A stretch of 64,000 nucleotides of DNA from Paracoccus indicus (GCF_003056335.1 NZ_PYWA01000003.1:367057-431056); one strand, 5' to 3'. Positions 50,753 to 60,915 are shown, numbered from the stretch's first letter. The notes: generated by a model not told the origin, from the sequence alone. Program-made: numbers and translations.

Positions 50753-53332
50753 TCAGCGGCCCGCCCCGATCATCCGCGAGACCATTTCGCGTGTATTACG
50801 GCTCAAACCCGCGACGGCTGCAATACGTTCCAAGGCCGCCAGCGCAAGTGTCTTGCGTTTGTCATCATAGCGCGGCCAGGTCTCGAAGGCGGTGGACATC
50901 CGCGCAGCGATCTGGGGATTGGCGGCATCCATGCGGATCAGCCAGTCGGCGGTGAAATCATAGCCCGAACCATCCGCCGCGTGGAAGCCCGCATGGTTTG
51001 CGGCCAATCCACCCAGCAACGATCTGAAACGATTGGGGTTCTTCCATTCGAAATCGTCACGCTCGGCAAGTTTCCGCGCGATGCGGACGGCATCGGCGGG
51101 CGGTGCGGCCATCGGCTGGATGCTGAACCACTTGTCCATCACCAGACGGTTGTCGCCGAACTGCGCGTGCAGGTCCTGCAAGGCGGCGTCGCCCTGGCCA
51201 AGGCGCAGCAGCACGGCCAGCGCCGCCATCCGCTCGGTCATGTTGGTGGCGGTGTCGAACAGGTTCTGCGCACGCTCGGGGCCCTCGATGCGGCCCAGCA
51301 GGCCAAGGGCGGCGATCCGCAGCGACCGCTTGGCCGCCGAGGTGGCGTCGGGGGAATAAGGGCCATCGACCGCAGCCTGATCGAAGATGCGGACCAGCAG
51401 GTCGCGATGCGTTTCGGCGACACGACGCGCCAGATCGCCGCGGGCGGCATGGATCGCGTCGGGGTCGGGCGTGTGCCCCAAGGCGGTCAGACGGGTGGCG
51501 ATCTCATCCTCGCCGGGCAGGTTCATGCAGAGCGCACGGAAGGCGGGGTCGGCAGCATCATCGGCGGCCAGCGCCCCGATGGCCTGCACGTAATCCGCGC
51601 CTGCCTGTTCCCCCCGCGCCAAGGCGACCAGCGCCGAGAGGGCCAACTCGCGGCCCGCTTCCCAACGGGCGAAGGGATCGGTGTCATGGGCAAAGAGGAA
51701 AGCCCGCGTCGCGTCATCCATCTGCCGCTGCAGCATCACCGGCGCCGAGAAACCGCGCAGCGCCGAAACGACCGGCCGCGCCGAGAGACCTTCGAAGATG
51801 AAGGTCTGGCTGTCCTCGGTCAGTTCCAGAACGCGGGTCGGGGCGACCTCATGACCGTTCGGACCCAGCAGGCCGACGGCAACGGGAATGACGCGCGGCG
51901 GCTTGTCATCCTGCCCCGGCGTAGGGGGCGTCGATTGCGACAGGGTCAGGACCAGCGTTCCGTCCTGCCAATCCTCGGACATGGTGACGGTCGGCGTGCC
52001 TGCGTCGGTGTACCAGCGCTTGAACTGGGACAGGTCGCGGCCGGTGGCGTCCTCGAAAACCTTCAGCCAGTCTTCGATCGTGGCGGCGTCACCGTCGTGG
52101 CGGTCGAAATAAAGGTCCAGCGCCTTGGCGTAATCCGTATCGCCCACCAGACGCTTCAGCATGCCGATGACCTCGGCGCCCTTTTCATAGACCGTGGCGG
52201 TGTAGAAGTTGTTGATTTCTTCATAGCGGTCAGGGCGCGGGGGATGGGCCAGCGGACCCTGATCCTCGCGGAACTGGCGGGCGCGAAGGGTGCGGACATC
52301 CTCGATCCGCTTGACGGCGGCGCTGCGCATGTCGCTGGTGAAGCTCTGATCGCGGAAGACGGTCAGGCCTTCCTTCAGGCACAGCTGGAACCAGTCGCGG
52401 CAGGTGATGCGGTTGCCGGTCCAGTTGTGGAAGTATTCATGCGCGATGACCGCCTCGATCCGTTCATAATCGGTATCGGTGGCGGTTTCCGGGCTGGCCA
52501 GCACCAGTTTCGAGTTGAAGATGTTCAACCCCTTGTTTTCCATGGCCCCCATGTTGAAATCATCGACGGCGACGATGTTGAAGACGTCAAGGTCGTATTC
52601 GCGGCCATAGACCTCCTCGTCCCATTTCATCGACTTGATCAGCGATTCCATTGCGAAACCGGCGCGATCCTCATCACCCGGACGGACCCAGACATTCAGA
52701 TCGACCTTGCGGCCCGACATGGTGGTGAAGCTGTCGCTGACGGCCTTCAGATCGCCCGCGACCAGCGCGAACAGATAGGCGGGCTTCGGCCAGGGGTCGT
52801 GCCATACGGCCACGCCATCGTCGGCGCTGACCGGATTGCCGTTCGACAGCAGGACCGGCAGATCGCCGCGCACCGTGACGCGGAAGGTCGTCATCACGTC
52901 CGGGCGGTCGGGATAGAAGGTGATGTGGCGGAAGCCCTCGGCCTCGCATTGGGTGCAGAAGATGCCGCCCGACTGATACAGCCCCTCGAAGGCGGTGTTG
53001 CTGGCCGGGTCGATCGAGACCTCGGTCGCCAGCGTGAAGCCTTGGCGGGGCAGGGCGGCGGCAGAGATAACCAGCCGTTCGTCGTCATGGGTGACATGGG
53101 TCGCGTCGACGGTCGCCCCGTCGATGGTCAGTGACAAAAGTGTCACATCCTTGCCGCCGTCCAGAACCAGGTCCTGCACGGCATCGGCATCGCGTGGCAC
53201 CAAGTACAGTTCGGCCAGCACGCGCGTCCCTTTGGCGGCCAGCGTGAAATCCAGGCGCGTCTGTGACAGGACGAACGGATAGGGGGCATAGTCGGACAGC
53301 AACTGGACGGGCTGGCTTTTGGTCAAGGACAT
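50753..53332 (-). CDS. pepN: Aminopeptidase N
   Basis: This 859-residue M1 zinc aminopeptidase removes N-terminal residues from peptides in the cytosol. The exopeptidase motif GAMEN is near residue 260, the zinc site HEYFHNW near 297, with ITCRDWFQLCLKEGLTVFRDQ supplying the distal glutamate. Domain layout (beta N-terminal, catalytic, C-terminal helical) follows E. coli PepN. ATG 53332 is chosen because AGAGG precedes it; a GTG ten codons upstream would add PHFYERSPQ without homology. The opp operon elsewhere in the window would supply its substrates. Confidence 0.96.
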   Translation of the reverse strand: MSLTKSQPVQLLSDYAPYPFVLSQTRLDFTLAAKGTRVLAELYLVPRDADAVQDLVLDGGKDVTLLSLTIDGATVDATHVTHDDERLVISAAALPRQGFTLATEVSIDPASNTAFEGLYQSGGIFCTQCEAEGFRHITFYPDRPDVMTTFRVTVRGDLPVLLSNGNPVSADDGVAVWHDPWPKPAYLFALVAGDLKAVSDSFTTMSGRKVDLNVWVRPGDEDRAGFAMESLIKSMKWDEEVYGREYDLDVFNIVAVDDFNMGAMENKGLNIFNSKLVLASPETATDTDYERIEAVIAHEYFHNWTGNRITCRDWFQLCLKEGLTVFRDQSFTSDMRSAAVKRIEDVRTLRARQFREDQGPLAHPPRPDRYEEINNFYTATVYEKGAEVIGMLKRLVGDTDYAKALDLYFDRHDGDAATIEDWLKVFEDATGRDLSQFKRWYTDAGTPTVTMSEDWQDGTLVLTLSQSTPPTPGQDDKPPRVIPVAVGLLGPNGHEVAPTRVLELTEDSQTFIFEGLSARPVVSALRGFSAPVMLQRQMDDATRAFLFAHDTDPFARWEAGRELALSALVALARGEQAGADYVQAIGALAADDAADPAFRALCMNLPGEDEIATRLTALGHTPDPDAIHAARGDLARRVAETHRDLLVRIFDQAAVDGPYSPDATSAAKRSLRIAALGLLGRIEGPERAQNLFDTATNMTERMAALAVLLRLGQGDAALQDLHAQFGDNRLVMDKWFSIQPMAAPPADAVRIARKLAERDDFEWKNPNRFRSLLGGLAANHAGFHAADGSGYDFTADWLIRMDAANPQIAARMSTAFETWPRYDDKRKTLALAALERIAAVAGLSRNTREMVSRMIGAGR

Positions 53333-53514
53333 CTGCGGCGACCTCTCGTAAAAATGTGGCACGGGCGGAACCCTTGCGTTGACCCGGTGTTAATCGCCTG
53401 AAAGCCGGGTCGCAAGCCGGGTGCGTGGACAGCAGGGTTAACCCGGGCGTCCCGCGGCATCACCACCGGGCGACCTGAACCTGTCATTTGACGGCATGAA
53501 TTTTGGAGGCCACC

Positions 53515-54225
53515 ATGAGCTATGATCCCAACGATCCCAACCGCCCGAAACCCGGCACCCCGGATCACAAGGAAACCTATGTCGAGCCGGTCGAGCGCAA
53601 GTCTTCGGCCTTGCCCCTGATCATCGGCGTGCTTCTGGCGTTGGCCTTGGCCTATTTCGTTCTTCAACGCTTCATGACCGACGATACCGTTGCAGTCGAT
53701 GGTGACACGACCACCGTGACCACGACCGAAAACGCCGATCCGACCGAACCCGAAGCACCAGCGGTCGTGACCGAGCCCGTCGCCGAACCGGAGGCCGACG
53801 CCGCCGCCACGGAAGCCGAGGTCGAGGCCGACCAGGCAGCAGCCGAAGCCGAAGCAGCAGCCGACGAAGCTGCCGTTGAAGCCGACGAAGCTGCCGTTGA
53901 AGCCGAATCCGCCGCCGATGACGCCGCGGCAGCTGCAGATAATGCCGCAGAGGACGCCGAAGCCACTGCAGATGAAGCCACCGACGAGGCTGCGACTGCC
54001 GCCGAGTCCGCCGCCGAAAGCGCAGCCGATGCGGCCGAAGCCTCCGCCACCGCGACCGAGAACGCTGTCGATGACGCCCTGAACGATGCCGGTGAAACCG
54101 CATCTGCGGCTGCCGACGAGGCGGCCCAGGCCGCTCAGGACGCAGCCGACGCGCTGGACGATGCGATCACGATCGAGGAAGAGCCGGCGACCGATGCTGA
54201 AACCACGACCGCACCTGCCAACTGA
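53515..54225 (+). CDS. Membrane-anchored Ala/Glu-rich repeat protein
   Basis: This 236-residue protein has a short proline-rich cytosolic start (MSYDPNDPNRPKPGTPDHK), one transmembrane helix (~36-55) and a ~175-residue periplasmic part made almost only of Ala, Glu, Asp and Thr, first a Thr/Pro stretch and then long Ala-Glu-Ala-Ala-Asp heptad-like repeats. The composition predicts an acidic helical rod or coiled coil, like LEA or spacer proteins. A 21-bp in-frame tandem duplication is present. GGAGG stands before ATG 53515. No family is recognised. Confidence 0.8.
   Translation: MSYDPNDPNRPKPGTPDHKETYVEPVERKSSALPLIIGVLLALALAYFVLQRFMTDDTVAVDGDTTTVTTTENADPTEPEAPAVVTEPVAEPEADAAATEAEVEADQAAAEAEAAADEAAVEADEAAVEAESAADDAAAAADNAAEDAEATADEATDEAATAAESAAESAADAAEASATATENAVDDALNDAGETASAAADEAAQAAQDAADALDDAITIEEEPATDAETTTAPAN
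53860..53901 (+). repeat. Perfect 21-bp tandem duplication inside the Ala/Glu-rich gene
   Basis: Two identical 21-bp units (53860-53880, 53881-53901) encode ADEAAVE twice in frame. A partial third unit (GCCGAA) follows. This suggests recent repeat-length change by slippage. Confidence 0.9.
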
Positions 54226-54247
54226 TCTGACACAGGATGCAAGACAG

Positions 54248-54275
54248 GCCCGGACGTCAATCGTCCGGGCTTTTT
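54248..54275 (+). terminator. Intrinsic terminator after the Ala/Glu-rich gene
   Basis: A perfect 9-bp GC stem (54248-54256 with 54262-54270), a 5-base loop and TTTTT. Confidence 0.93.
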
Positions 54276-54347
54276 CATGTCGAAGGGTCGGCGGAACCGC
54301 TCGATATCCAGATCGGTCTTGCCATATCCCTTTCCCATACGACTATC

Positions 54348-54378
54348 TTCGCAGGGACACGGACTTGTGAAATATAAT
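54348..54378 (+). promoter_or_regulatory. Probable pntAB promoter
   Basis: A perfect TATAAT (54373-54378) lies in an AT-rich patch 60 bp before the pntA ATG. The best -35 candidate, TTCGCA at 54348, is weak and 19 bp away. The space 54276-54437 contains nothing else recognised. Confidence 0.45.
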
Positions 54379-54437
54379 TTCGTGATGCTATCAATTCTGC
54401 GACTGCAAAATCAACAAGGCGGGGGGCTGAACAAGCC

Positions 54438-56012
54438 ATGAAGATTGGCGCGCTAAAAGAAACCCATACCGGAGAGGCGAGGGTGGCGATCACCCCCGCC
54501 TCGGCCGGGCACCTGGCCAAGCTGGGCCACGAGGTCTTCGTCCAATCCGGTGCCGGCACCGGCGCGGGCTTTGCCGATGCCGACTATGCCAAGGCCGATG
54601 TCACAATTTGCCAGACGGCTTCCGAGCTGATCGGCGCGGTCGACGTGGTGGCCAAGGTTCGGCAACCGTCCGACGCCGAGATCGATCAGATGCGCGAAGG
54701 TCAGACGATCATCTCGTTCTTCTATCCCGCGCAGAATTCCGAACTGCTGGCGAAGGCCAAGGATCAGGGCATCACCGCCATTGCGATGGACATGGTGCCG
54801 CGGATCAGCCGTGCGCAGAAGATGGACGCCTTGTCGTCCATGGCCAATATCGCGGGCTATCGCGCCGTGATCGAGGCGGCCAACAACTTCGGGCGCTTCT
54901 TTACCGGTCAGGTGACGGCTGCGGGCAAGGTTCCGCCCGCCAAGGTGCTGGTCGTGGGTGCGGGCGTGGCAGGTCTTGCCGCTATCGGCACCGCGACCAG
55001 CCTTGGCGCGCAAGTCCATGCCTTCGACGTGCGCCCCGAGGTGTCCGAACAGATCGAATCCATGGGCGCCGAATTCGTCTTCCTGGAATTCGACGAACCG
55101 ACCGCCGATGGCGCGGCGACGGGTGGCTATGCGGCCCCCTCCAGCCCCGAGTTCCGCGAAAAGCAGCTGGCCAAATTCCGCGAGCTGGCGCCCCAGATGG
55201 ATATCGTCATCACCACCGCACTGATCCCGGGCCGCGATGCCCCGGTGCTGTGGACCGCCGACATGGTGGCAGCCATGAAGCCCGGCAGCGTCATCGTCGA
55301 TCTGGCCGCCGAAAAGGGCGGCAACTGCGAACTGACGGTGATGGACGAACGCATCGTGTCCGACAACGGCGTGGTGATCGTCGGCTATACCGACTTCCCG
55401 TCGCGGATGGGTGCGCAGGCCTCCGAGCTCTACGGCAACAACGTTCGCCACTTCATCGCCGACCTTACGCCCAAGAAGGACGGTGTCATCGACCACAACA
55501 TGGAAGATGACGTCATTCGCGGGGCGACCGTGGCACGCGATCACGACGTGACATGGCCGCCCCCGCCGCCGAAGGTCGCAGCCATCGCGGCCCAGAAGCC
55601 CAAGGAAAAGAAGAAGGAACCCACGCCCGAAGAACGCCGTGCCGCCGAGGCCGCCGCCTTCAAGGCCGAGACCCGCAGCCAGGTCGGCATCCTTGTCGGC
55701 GGTGGTCTGCTGCTGTTGCTGATCGGCCTTGTGGCGCCCGTCAGCTTCATGTCGCATTTCATTGTCTTCGTGCTGGCCTGCTTCATTGGCTTCCGCGTGA
55801 TCTGGAACGTCGCCCATTCGCTGCATACGCCGCTGATGGCGATCACCAACGCGATCAGCTCGATCATCATCCTGGGCGCGCTGATGCAGATCGGATCGCA
55901 GTCCTGGTGGGTCGTCCTGCTGGGCGCGCTGGCCGTGCTGATGGCGGGCATCAACATCTTTGGTGGCTTCATGGTCACCCGGCGCATGCTTGCCATGTTC
56001 CAGAAGTCGTAA
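54438..56012 (+). CDS. pntA: NAD(P) transhydrogenase subunit alpha
   Basis: PntA forms the proton-translocating transhydrogenase with PntB, reducing NADP+ by NADH at the cost of the proton gradient. The 524-residue subunit has the NAD(H)-binding domain ([18 protein letters not shown] start; [24 protein letters not shown] at ~172-195), an AKEKKKEP-like charged linker, and four C-terminal helices (~420-515). It is the full-length form with the membrane segment fused, not the split pntAa/pntAb form. pntB follows after 10 bp. Confidence 0.97.
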   Translation: MKIGALKETHTGEARVAITPASAGHLAKLGHEVFVQSGAGTGAGFADADYAKADVTICQTASELIGAVDVVAKVRQPSDAEIDQMREGQTIISFFYPAQNSELLAKAKDQGITAIAMDMVPRISRAQKMDALSSMANIAGYRAVIEAANNFGRFFTGQVTAAGKVPPAKVLVVGAGVAGLAAIGTATSLGAQVHAFDVRPEVSEQIESMGAEFVFLEFDEPTADGAATGGYAAPSSPEFREKQLAKFRELAPQMDIVITTALIPGRDAPVLWTADMVAAMKPGSVIVDLAAEKGGNCELTVMDERIVSDNGVVIVGYTDFPSRMGAQASELYGNNVRHFIADLTPKKDGVIDHNMEDDVIRGATVARDHDVTWPPPPPKVAAIAAQKPKEKKKEPTPEERRAAEAAAFKAETRSQVGILVGGGLLLLLIGLVAPVSFMSHFIVFVLACFIGFRVIWNVAHSLHTPLMAITNAISSIIILGALMQIGSQSWWVVLLGALAVLMAGINIFGGFMVTRRMLAMFQKS

Positions 56013-56022
56013 GGAGAGGGTG

Positions 56023-57465
56023 ATGGAATACGGATTCACCACCGCGGCCTATGTGGTCGCCTCGGTCCTGTTCATCCTGTCGCTTGGCGGGCTCTCGGGA
56101 CAGGAAAGCGCGAAACGCGCCATCTGGTACGGCATCGCAGGCATGGCGCTGGCCGTGCTGGCCACGCTGTTCGGACCCGGCGCGGGGAATTGGCTGCTGT
56201 CGGTCATCATGATCGCCATTGGCGGCACCATCGGCTGGATCGTGGCCAAGCGCGTGCAGATGACCGAGATGCCGCAGTTGGTTGCGGCCATGCACAGTCT
56301 TGTCGGTCTGGCCGCCGTCTTCGTCGGCTTCAACGCCCAGATCGAGCTGGCCCGTGTCATGCGTGCCCGTGCCGAAGATACGGTCGAAGTCTTCCAGGGC
56401 TTTGCCGCCGTGCTGGCGCACAAGACCCCGGCCGAGATCGCGATGCTGAAGATCGAGGTCTTCCTGGGCATCTTCATCGGCGCCGTGACCTTCACCGGAT
56501 CGGTTGTTGCATTCGGCAAGCTGGCGGGCCGTGTCGACGGCAAGCCCAAGAAGCTGCCGGGCGGTCACATGCTGAACGCGGGCGCCGTCGCGCTGGCCGT
56601 GCTGTTCGGCATCCTCTACTTCACGGGTGTGGGCGCGGGCGTCTTCTGGCTGATCCTGATCACGCTGCTGGCCTTCTTCATCGGCTATCACCTGATCATG
56701 GGCATCGGCGGGGCCGACATGCCGGTCGTGGTGTCGATGCTGAACAGCTATTCCGGTTGGGCGGCTGCGGCCATCGGCTTCACGCTTGGCAATGACCTGC
56801 TGATCGTGACCGGCGCGCTGGTCGGTTCCTCGGGCGCGATCCTATCCTATATCATGTGCAAGGCGATGAACCGCCATTTCGTCAGCGTGATCCTGGGCGG
56901 TTTCGGCGGTGAAACCGGACCTGCGGCAGAGATCGAGGGCGAACAGATCGCAATCGACGCCGATGGTGTCGCGGCAGCCCTGAACGAGGCCGACAGCGTC
57001 GTGATCGTGCCCGGCTACGGCATGGCCGTGGCGCAGGCGCAGGGTGCCGTCAGCGAGTTGACGCGCAAGCTGCGGGCAGCGGGCAAGGATGTGCGCTTTG
57101 CCATCCACCCGGTCGCCGGTCGTCTGCCGGGGCACATGAACGTTCTGCTGGCCGAGGCCAAGGTGCCCTATGACATCGTGCTGGAGATGGATGAGATCAA
57201 CGACGACTTCCCCCAGACCGATGTCGTCATCATCATCGGCAGCAATGACATCGTGAACCCCGCGGCCCAGGACGATCCGAACAGCCCGATCGCCGGGATG
57301 CCCGTTCTGGAAGTCTGGAAGGCCAAGCAGGTCTTCGTCAGCAAGCGAGGTCAAGGCACCGGCTATTCCGGCATCGAGAACCCGCTGTTCTTCAAGGAAA
57401 ACACGCGGATGTTCTATGGCGATGCCAAGGACAGCATCAACAAGCTGCTTCCGATGGTCGACTGA
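56023..57465 (+). CDS. pntB: NAD(P) transhydrogenase subunit beta
   Basis: This 480-residue membrane subunit has about nine N-terminal helices and a C-terminal NADP(H)-binding domain with [28 protein letters not shown] and [26 protein letters not shown] directly precedes ATG 56023. With PntA it sets the NADPH supply for biosynthesis. Confidence 0.97.
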   Translation: MEYGFTTAAYVVASVLFILSLGGLSGQESAKRAIWYGIAGMALAVLATLFGPGAGNWLLSVIMIAIGGTIGWIVAKRVQMTEMPQLVAAMHSLVGLAAVFVGFNAQIELARVMRARAEDTVEVFQGFAAVLAHKTPAEIAMLKIEVFLGIFIGAVTFTGSVVAFGKLAGRVDGKPKKLPGGHMLNAGAVALAVLFGILYFTGVGAGVFWLILITLLAFFIGYHLIMGIGGADMPVVVSMLNSYSGWAAAAIGFTLGNDLLIVTGALVGSSGAILSYIMCKAMNRHFVSVILGGFGGETGPAAEIEGEQIAIDADGVAAALNEADSVVIVPGYGMAVAQAQGAVSELTRKLRAAGKDVRFAIHPVAGRLPGHMNVLLAEAKVPYDIVLEMDEINDDFPQTDVVIIIGSNDIVNPAAQDDPNSPIAGMPVLEVWKAKQVFVSKRGQGTGYSGIENPLFFKENTRMFYGDAKDSINKLLPMVD

Positions 57466-57473
57466 TACGATCC

Positions 57474-57575
57474 GGCGCGGCGGCACAGGTCGCCGCGCCA
57501 CTTCCCGGACTGCCTGCGGAACAGGCAGAACATTCCCCATGTTTCCCGAATTCAGTTTCTTTCCCCAAGGGAAAG
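57474..57575 (+). other. Series of three hairpins between pntB and the NCS1 permease gene
   Basis: Three perfect stems follow one another: 57474-57499 (9 bp), 57510-57528 (7 bp) and 57559-57575 (7 bp, CTTTCCC/GGGAAAG). None has a full T-run. The first may be a weak end for pntAB mRNA; the others could be leader structure for the permease gene. No known riboswitch class is recognised. Confidence 0.45.
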
Positions 57576-57653
57576 ACGATCACGTGAATGTTATTGCGAC
57601 AGGATGCCCTTACGCGCTGTCATGTCGGCAAAAGCCGGAAACAGGGACATATC

Positions 57654-59087
57654 ATGACGACGACGGACATGCAGACAAAGGGTTCGGCCCTCTATAACGA
57701 GGATCTGGCACCTGTTCCCGCGGATCAACGCCATTGGGGCGCGTTCGAGATCTTCAACGTCTGGAACAACGACATTCAGAGCCTCTTTGGCTATACGCTG
57801 GCGGCATCCCTGTTCCTGACCTATGGGCTGAACGGCTGGCTGACGTTCGCCGCGATCATCCTTGCGGGCTTCATCGTGATGTTCCTGGTGAACCTGTCGG
57901 GGCGGCCCTCTGTCCGTTACGGCATTCCCTATGCGGTGATGGCGCGGGCCTCGATGGGGGTGCATGGCGCGCGGTTTCCGGCACTGGCGCGGGGCGTTGT
58001 CGGCATCTTCTGGTACGGCGTGCAGACATATTTCGCCTCGACCGCCGTGGCGCTGGCGCTGCGGGCGATCTTCGGCATCGAGGTTCTAGCCGCAGACGGG
58101 GCAGGGACATTCCTTGGCATGGCGGGCGTCGATTGGCTGGCCTATCTGATCGTGGCGGCTTTCCAGATAGGGCTGTTCCTGATGGGGATCGAATGGGTGG
58201 GCCGCTTTTTGAACTGGGCCGGACCCTTCGTCTATGCCGTGATGATCGCGCTGGCGCTGATGATCTGGTGGAAAGCCGGCAACGGCATCTGGTCCGAGAT
58301 CGGCGTCATCTTCCAAGGCGAAGGTGGCGGCAACACGCTGTCCGGCTTTGTCGCGGTTGTCGGTGTCATGGTCGCTTATTTCGCCGCCGTCGTCATCAAC
58401 TTCGGCGACTTCTCGCGCTTCGTGAAGACCGAGGGTCAGATGCGGGCCGGGAACTTCTGGGGCTTGCCGGTCTCGATGGCGTTCTTCTCGCTGATCGCGC
58501 TGTTCATCACGGCGGGCGCAGTAGTGCTTTACGGCGAACGTCTGACCGACCCGACTGAGATCGTCGCCCGCGTCGACAATCTGGCGCTGACGCTGATCGC
58601 CGCCGTTACTTTCTTCGCCGCGACCGTCGGCATCAACTTGGTCGCGAACTTCATTCCGGCGGCCTATGACATCGCCAACATGGCGCCCGCACGGATCAAC
58701 GCCAAGGCAGGCGGGCTGATCGCAGCGGGGATCGCCTTTTTCATCGGTGCGCTCTGGGTCGCCTTCATCTCGGCCATCGGGATCGCGGGCTTCGTCGAGA
58801 CCGTCGGCGCCTTGCTGGCTCCGCTGTATGGCATCCTGATCGCCGATTACTATCTGGTGCAGAAGCGCGAGTTGGACGTCGAGGCGCTGTTCTCGGAAAG
58901 CCCCTCGGGTCGGTATTTCTATGGCAACGGCTGGAACGGGCGCGCCCTGGTCGCGGTGGCACTGGCTGCGCTGTTCTCGGTCGGGACGGTCTGGTTGCCG
59001 GCCTTGCAATCTTTGTCGGGCTTCGGCTGGTTGATCGGTGCATTCCTTGGCGGGCTGTTGTACGTGATCCTGAACAAACGGTCCTGA
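57654..59087 (+). CDS. NCS1 family nucleobase/allantoin-type permease
   Basis: This 477-residue transporter has about 12 helices. The NVWNNDIQSLFGYTLAASLFL region and NFGDFSRF match the nucleobase:cation symporter-1 family, which imports cytosine, purines, allantoin, hydantoins or thiamine-type compounds. The substrate cannot be set from sequence alone and no catabolic enzyme is adjacent. ATG 57654 (MTTTDMQTKG) is chosen since AGGGA precedes it and the family homology starts soon after. The DUF3422 gene follows after 13 bp. Confidence 0.9.
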   Translation: MTTTDMQTKGSALYNEDLAPVPADQRHWGAFEIFNVWNNDIQSLFGYTLAASLFLTYGLNGWLTFAAIILAGFIVMFLVNLSGRPSVRYGIPYAVMARASMGVHGARFPALARGVVGIFWYGVQTYFASTAVALALRAIFGIEVLAADGAGTFLGMAGVDWLAYLIVAAFQIGLFLMGIEWVGRFLNWAGPFVYAVMIALALMIWWKAGNGIWSEIGVIFQGEGGGNTLSGFVAVVGVMVAYFAAVVINFGDFSRFVKTEGQMRAGNFWGLPVSMAFFSLIALFITAGAVVLYGERLTDPTEIVARVDNLALTLIAAVTFFAATVGINLVANFIPAAYDIANMAPARINAKAGGLIAAGIAFFIGALWVAFISAIGIAGFVETVGALLAPLYGILIADYYLVQKRELDVEALFSESPSGRYFYGNGWNGRALVAVALAALFSVGTVWLPALQSLSGFGWLIGAFLGGLLYVILNKRS

Positions 59088-59100
59088 CAGGAGATTTCGC

Positions 59101-60405
59101 GTGGATCCGGCACTGGAACATCCCTTGCGCTATGCTCTGGTGAATGAACTTCACGCCAGACCCTCGCCGCGCCTGACAGCCCCCGCAACGGCAGCATTCG
59201 TGGCCTTCAAGGAGCCGAGGGATGCTGCCAATCGCGACCACGGCAAGGATGCCGATCATCTGGCGCTGCTGGTGTCGCGGCATGGCGGTCCAAGGCCCGA
59301 CCGCGACGACAGCCACTACCAGGGGCAGCTTGGGCGATACGACCTGAAATGGGAAAGCCACGCCGAATTCATCACGTATATGGCGATGACGCCGGGGCTG
59401 CCCATTCGACCCTTCGATCCTTCGGCAGCGGCGATCTTTCCCAACGAATGGCAGGAAAAGGCACCGGGCAAGCGCGTGGCAGCGGTTCTGGTGCAGGTCG
59501 ATTGGCTGCCCGAGGATCCGACCGAGGCGTTGGACCGACTGTCCGGTTGGTTCGCGCCGGAAAGCATGGCAGCGGTCTGGGTTCTGGATGAAACTGCCTT
59601 GGTCGCGGGCGATTTCCGCATCGACACCGACGGTTGGATGCGCTTTGCAGTGTTCATCCGACCCGGCACCTCGGACGGACGGATCGGTCGGATCGTCCAC
59701 CGCCTGCTGGAACTGGAAACTTATCGCGCCATGTCCATGCTGGGCCTGTGGAGGGCGCGAAAACTTGGTCAGCGCCTGAATGAGCTGGAGCCGAGGCTCA
59801 GCGCCATCCTGGAGGCCATGACCGATGACGACCGCCATCCCGAACAGATGCTGCACGATCTGCTGGCGGTCTCGACCCAGCTGGAGGCGGAAGCCGTTCA
59901 GCATTCCTTCCGTTTCGGCGCAACCTCCGCTTATGAAGCGATCGTCAGCGACCGGATCGAGGCGCTGCGCGAGACCCGCTTTATGGACCGCCAGATGCTG
60001 ACCGAGTTCATGCGCCGCCGATATCAACCTGCCATGCGAACCACGAAATCGGTCGAACTGCGCCTGAACAAAATGATGGAGCGGGCGGCCCGTGCCGCTG
60101 AACTGCTGCGCACCCGGGTCGACGTGGAACGCAGCGCGCAGAACCAGAACATCATGTCGCGGATGGATCGTCGAGCCGATCTGCAACTGCGGCTCCAGCA
60201 CACTGTTGAGGGGCTGTCGGTCGTAGCCATCAGTTATTATGCGGTTGGCTTGCTGGGGTATGCTCTCTATCCCGTAGCGGATCTGATCGAGTTCCCCAAG
60301 ACCTATCTGGTGGCGGCTTTGACGCCGGTGATCGTGCTGCTGGTCTGGCTATCTATGCGCCATATCCACCGCAAGCTGCACCGCGAGGAACAGCACGAAT
60401 TGTGA
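59101..60405 (+). CDS. DUF3422 family protein
   Basis: This 434-residue protein starts with GTG 59101 (AGGAG upstream). It carries the N-terminal signature HPLRYALVNELHARPSPRL, a mainly helical middle part, and two C-terminal membrane helices (~370-415) ending in a charged tail. The family is common in alphaproteobacteria and uncharacterised; its shape (soluble part, then helix pair) resembles membrane-anchored stalk proteins. It is probably co-transcribed with the NCS1 permease. Confidence 0.88.
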   Translation: MDPALEHPLRYALVNELHARPSPRLTAPATAAFVAFKEPRDAANRDHGKDADHLALLVSRHGGPRPDRDDSHYQGQLGRYDLKWESHAEFITYMAMTPGLPIRPFDPSAAAIFPNEWQEKAPGKRVAAVLVQVDWLPEDPTEALDRLSGWFAPESMAAVWVLDETALVAGDFRIDTDGWMRFAVFIRPGTSDGRIGRIVHRLLELETYRAMSMLGLWRARKLGQRLNELEPRLSAILEAMTDDDRHPEQMLHDLLAVSTQLEAEAVQHSFRFGATSAYEAIVSDRIEALRETRFMDRQMLTEFMRRRYQPAMRTTKSVELRLNKMMERAARAAELLRTRVDVERSAQNQNIMSRMDRRADLQLRLQHTVEGLSVVAISYYAVGLLGYALYPVADLIEFPKTYLVAALTPVIVLLVWLSMRHIHRKLHREEQHEL

Positions 60406-60464
60406 CTTGCCGATATTCCTTGGCCATCACATAACCACGATGAATATCCCTCGAAAGGCCCGTC

Positions 60465-60539
60465 ATGCGCGCTATCTTGATCCTTGCATCGCTTTTGGCG
60501 CTGAGCGCCTGCAACGTCCCGCTGGTTCCCCTGATCTGA
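60465..60539 (+). CDS. 24-residue lipoprotein
   Basis: The frame starts at ATG 60465 after CGAAAGG and encodes MRAILILASLLALSAC followed by NVPLVPLI. LSAC is a clear lipobox, so the product would be a lipidated peptide with only nine residues from the cysteine on. Codon use is typical of the window. It lies 60 bp after the DUF3422 gene and 11 bp before the ArsC-like gene, so it may be expressed with them. The function is unknown. Confidence 0.7.
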   Translation: MRAILILASLLALSACNVPLVPLI

Positions 60540-60550
60540 GGTTCAAATCC

Positions 60551-60895
60551 ATGTCCAAGACATTGAAAATGCTGGGTCTTGCGAAATGCTCGACCTGCCA
60601 GAAGGCCAAGTCGCAGTTGGAGGAGAACGGCTGGACCGTCGCTTTCCACGATGTTCAGCAGCAGCCACTGACGGATGAGCAGCGTCGTGATCTGGCCACC
60701 GATTTCGGCGAGAAGATCATCAACCGTGCCAGCCTGACGTGGCGCGGCATGTCTGAAGCAGAACGCGCCGCAGAGCCTGCCGTGATGATGGGCGAGAAGC
60801 CTAGCGTTATGAAGCGGCCCGCCATCATCGCGGGTGATCTGCGCTTGCTGGGTTGGACCGCGAACGTCAAACGTGCGCTGGACGTCCCAGTCTGA
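60551..60895 (+). CDS. ArsC/Spx family reductase-like protein
   Basis: This 114-residue thioredoxin-fold protein has C13-S-T-C16 near the N-terminus and the family region SLTWRGMSEAERA and KPSVMKRPAII. It resembles YffB/Spx-like ArsC proteins more than a true arsenate reductase; no ars genes are nearby. ATG 60551 follows GAGG. Confidence 0.87.
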   Translation: MSKTLKMLGLAKCSTCQKAKSQLEENGWTVAFHDVQQQPLTDEQRRDLATDFGEKIINRASLTWRGMSEAERAAEPAVMMGEKPSVMKRPAIIAGDLRLLGWTANVKRALDVPV

Positions 60896-60915
60896 ACCAC
60901 AAGGGCAGGGGCGTC

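Noticed and set aside
49991..53134. A 1047-codon plus-strand frame opposite the acyltransferase and pepN genes
   Set aside because: Both underlying minus-strand genes have full conserved motifs. The long frame is an antisense by-product of GC bias.
60551..60895. Arsenic resistance locus
   Set aside because: Only a single ArsC/Spx-like protein is present; no arsR, arsB/acr3 or arsH nearby.
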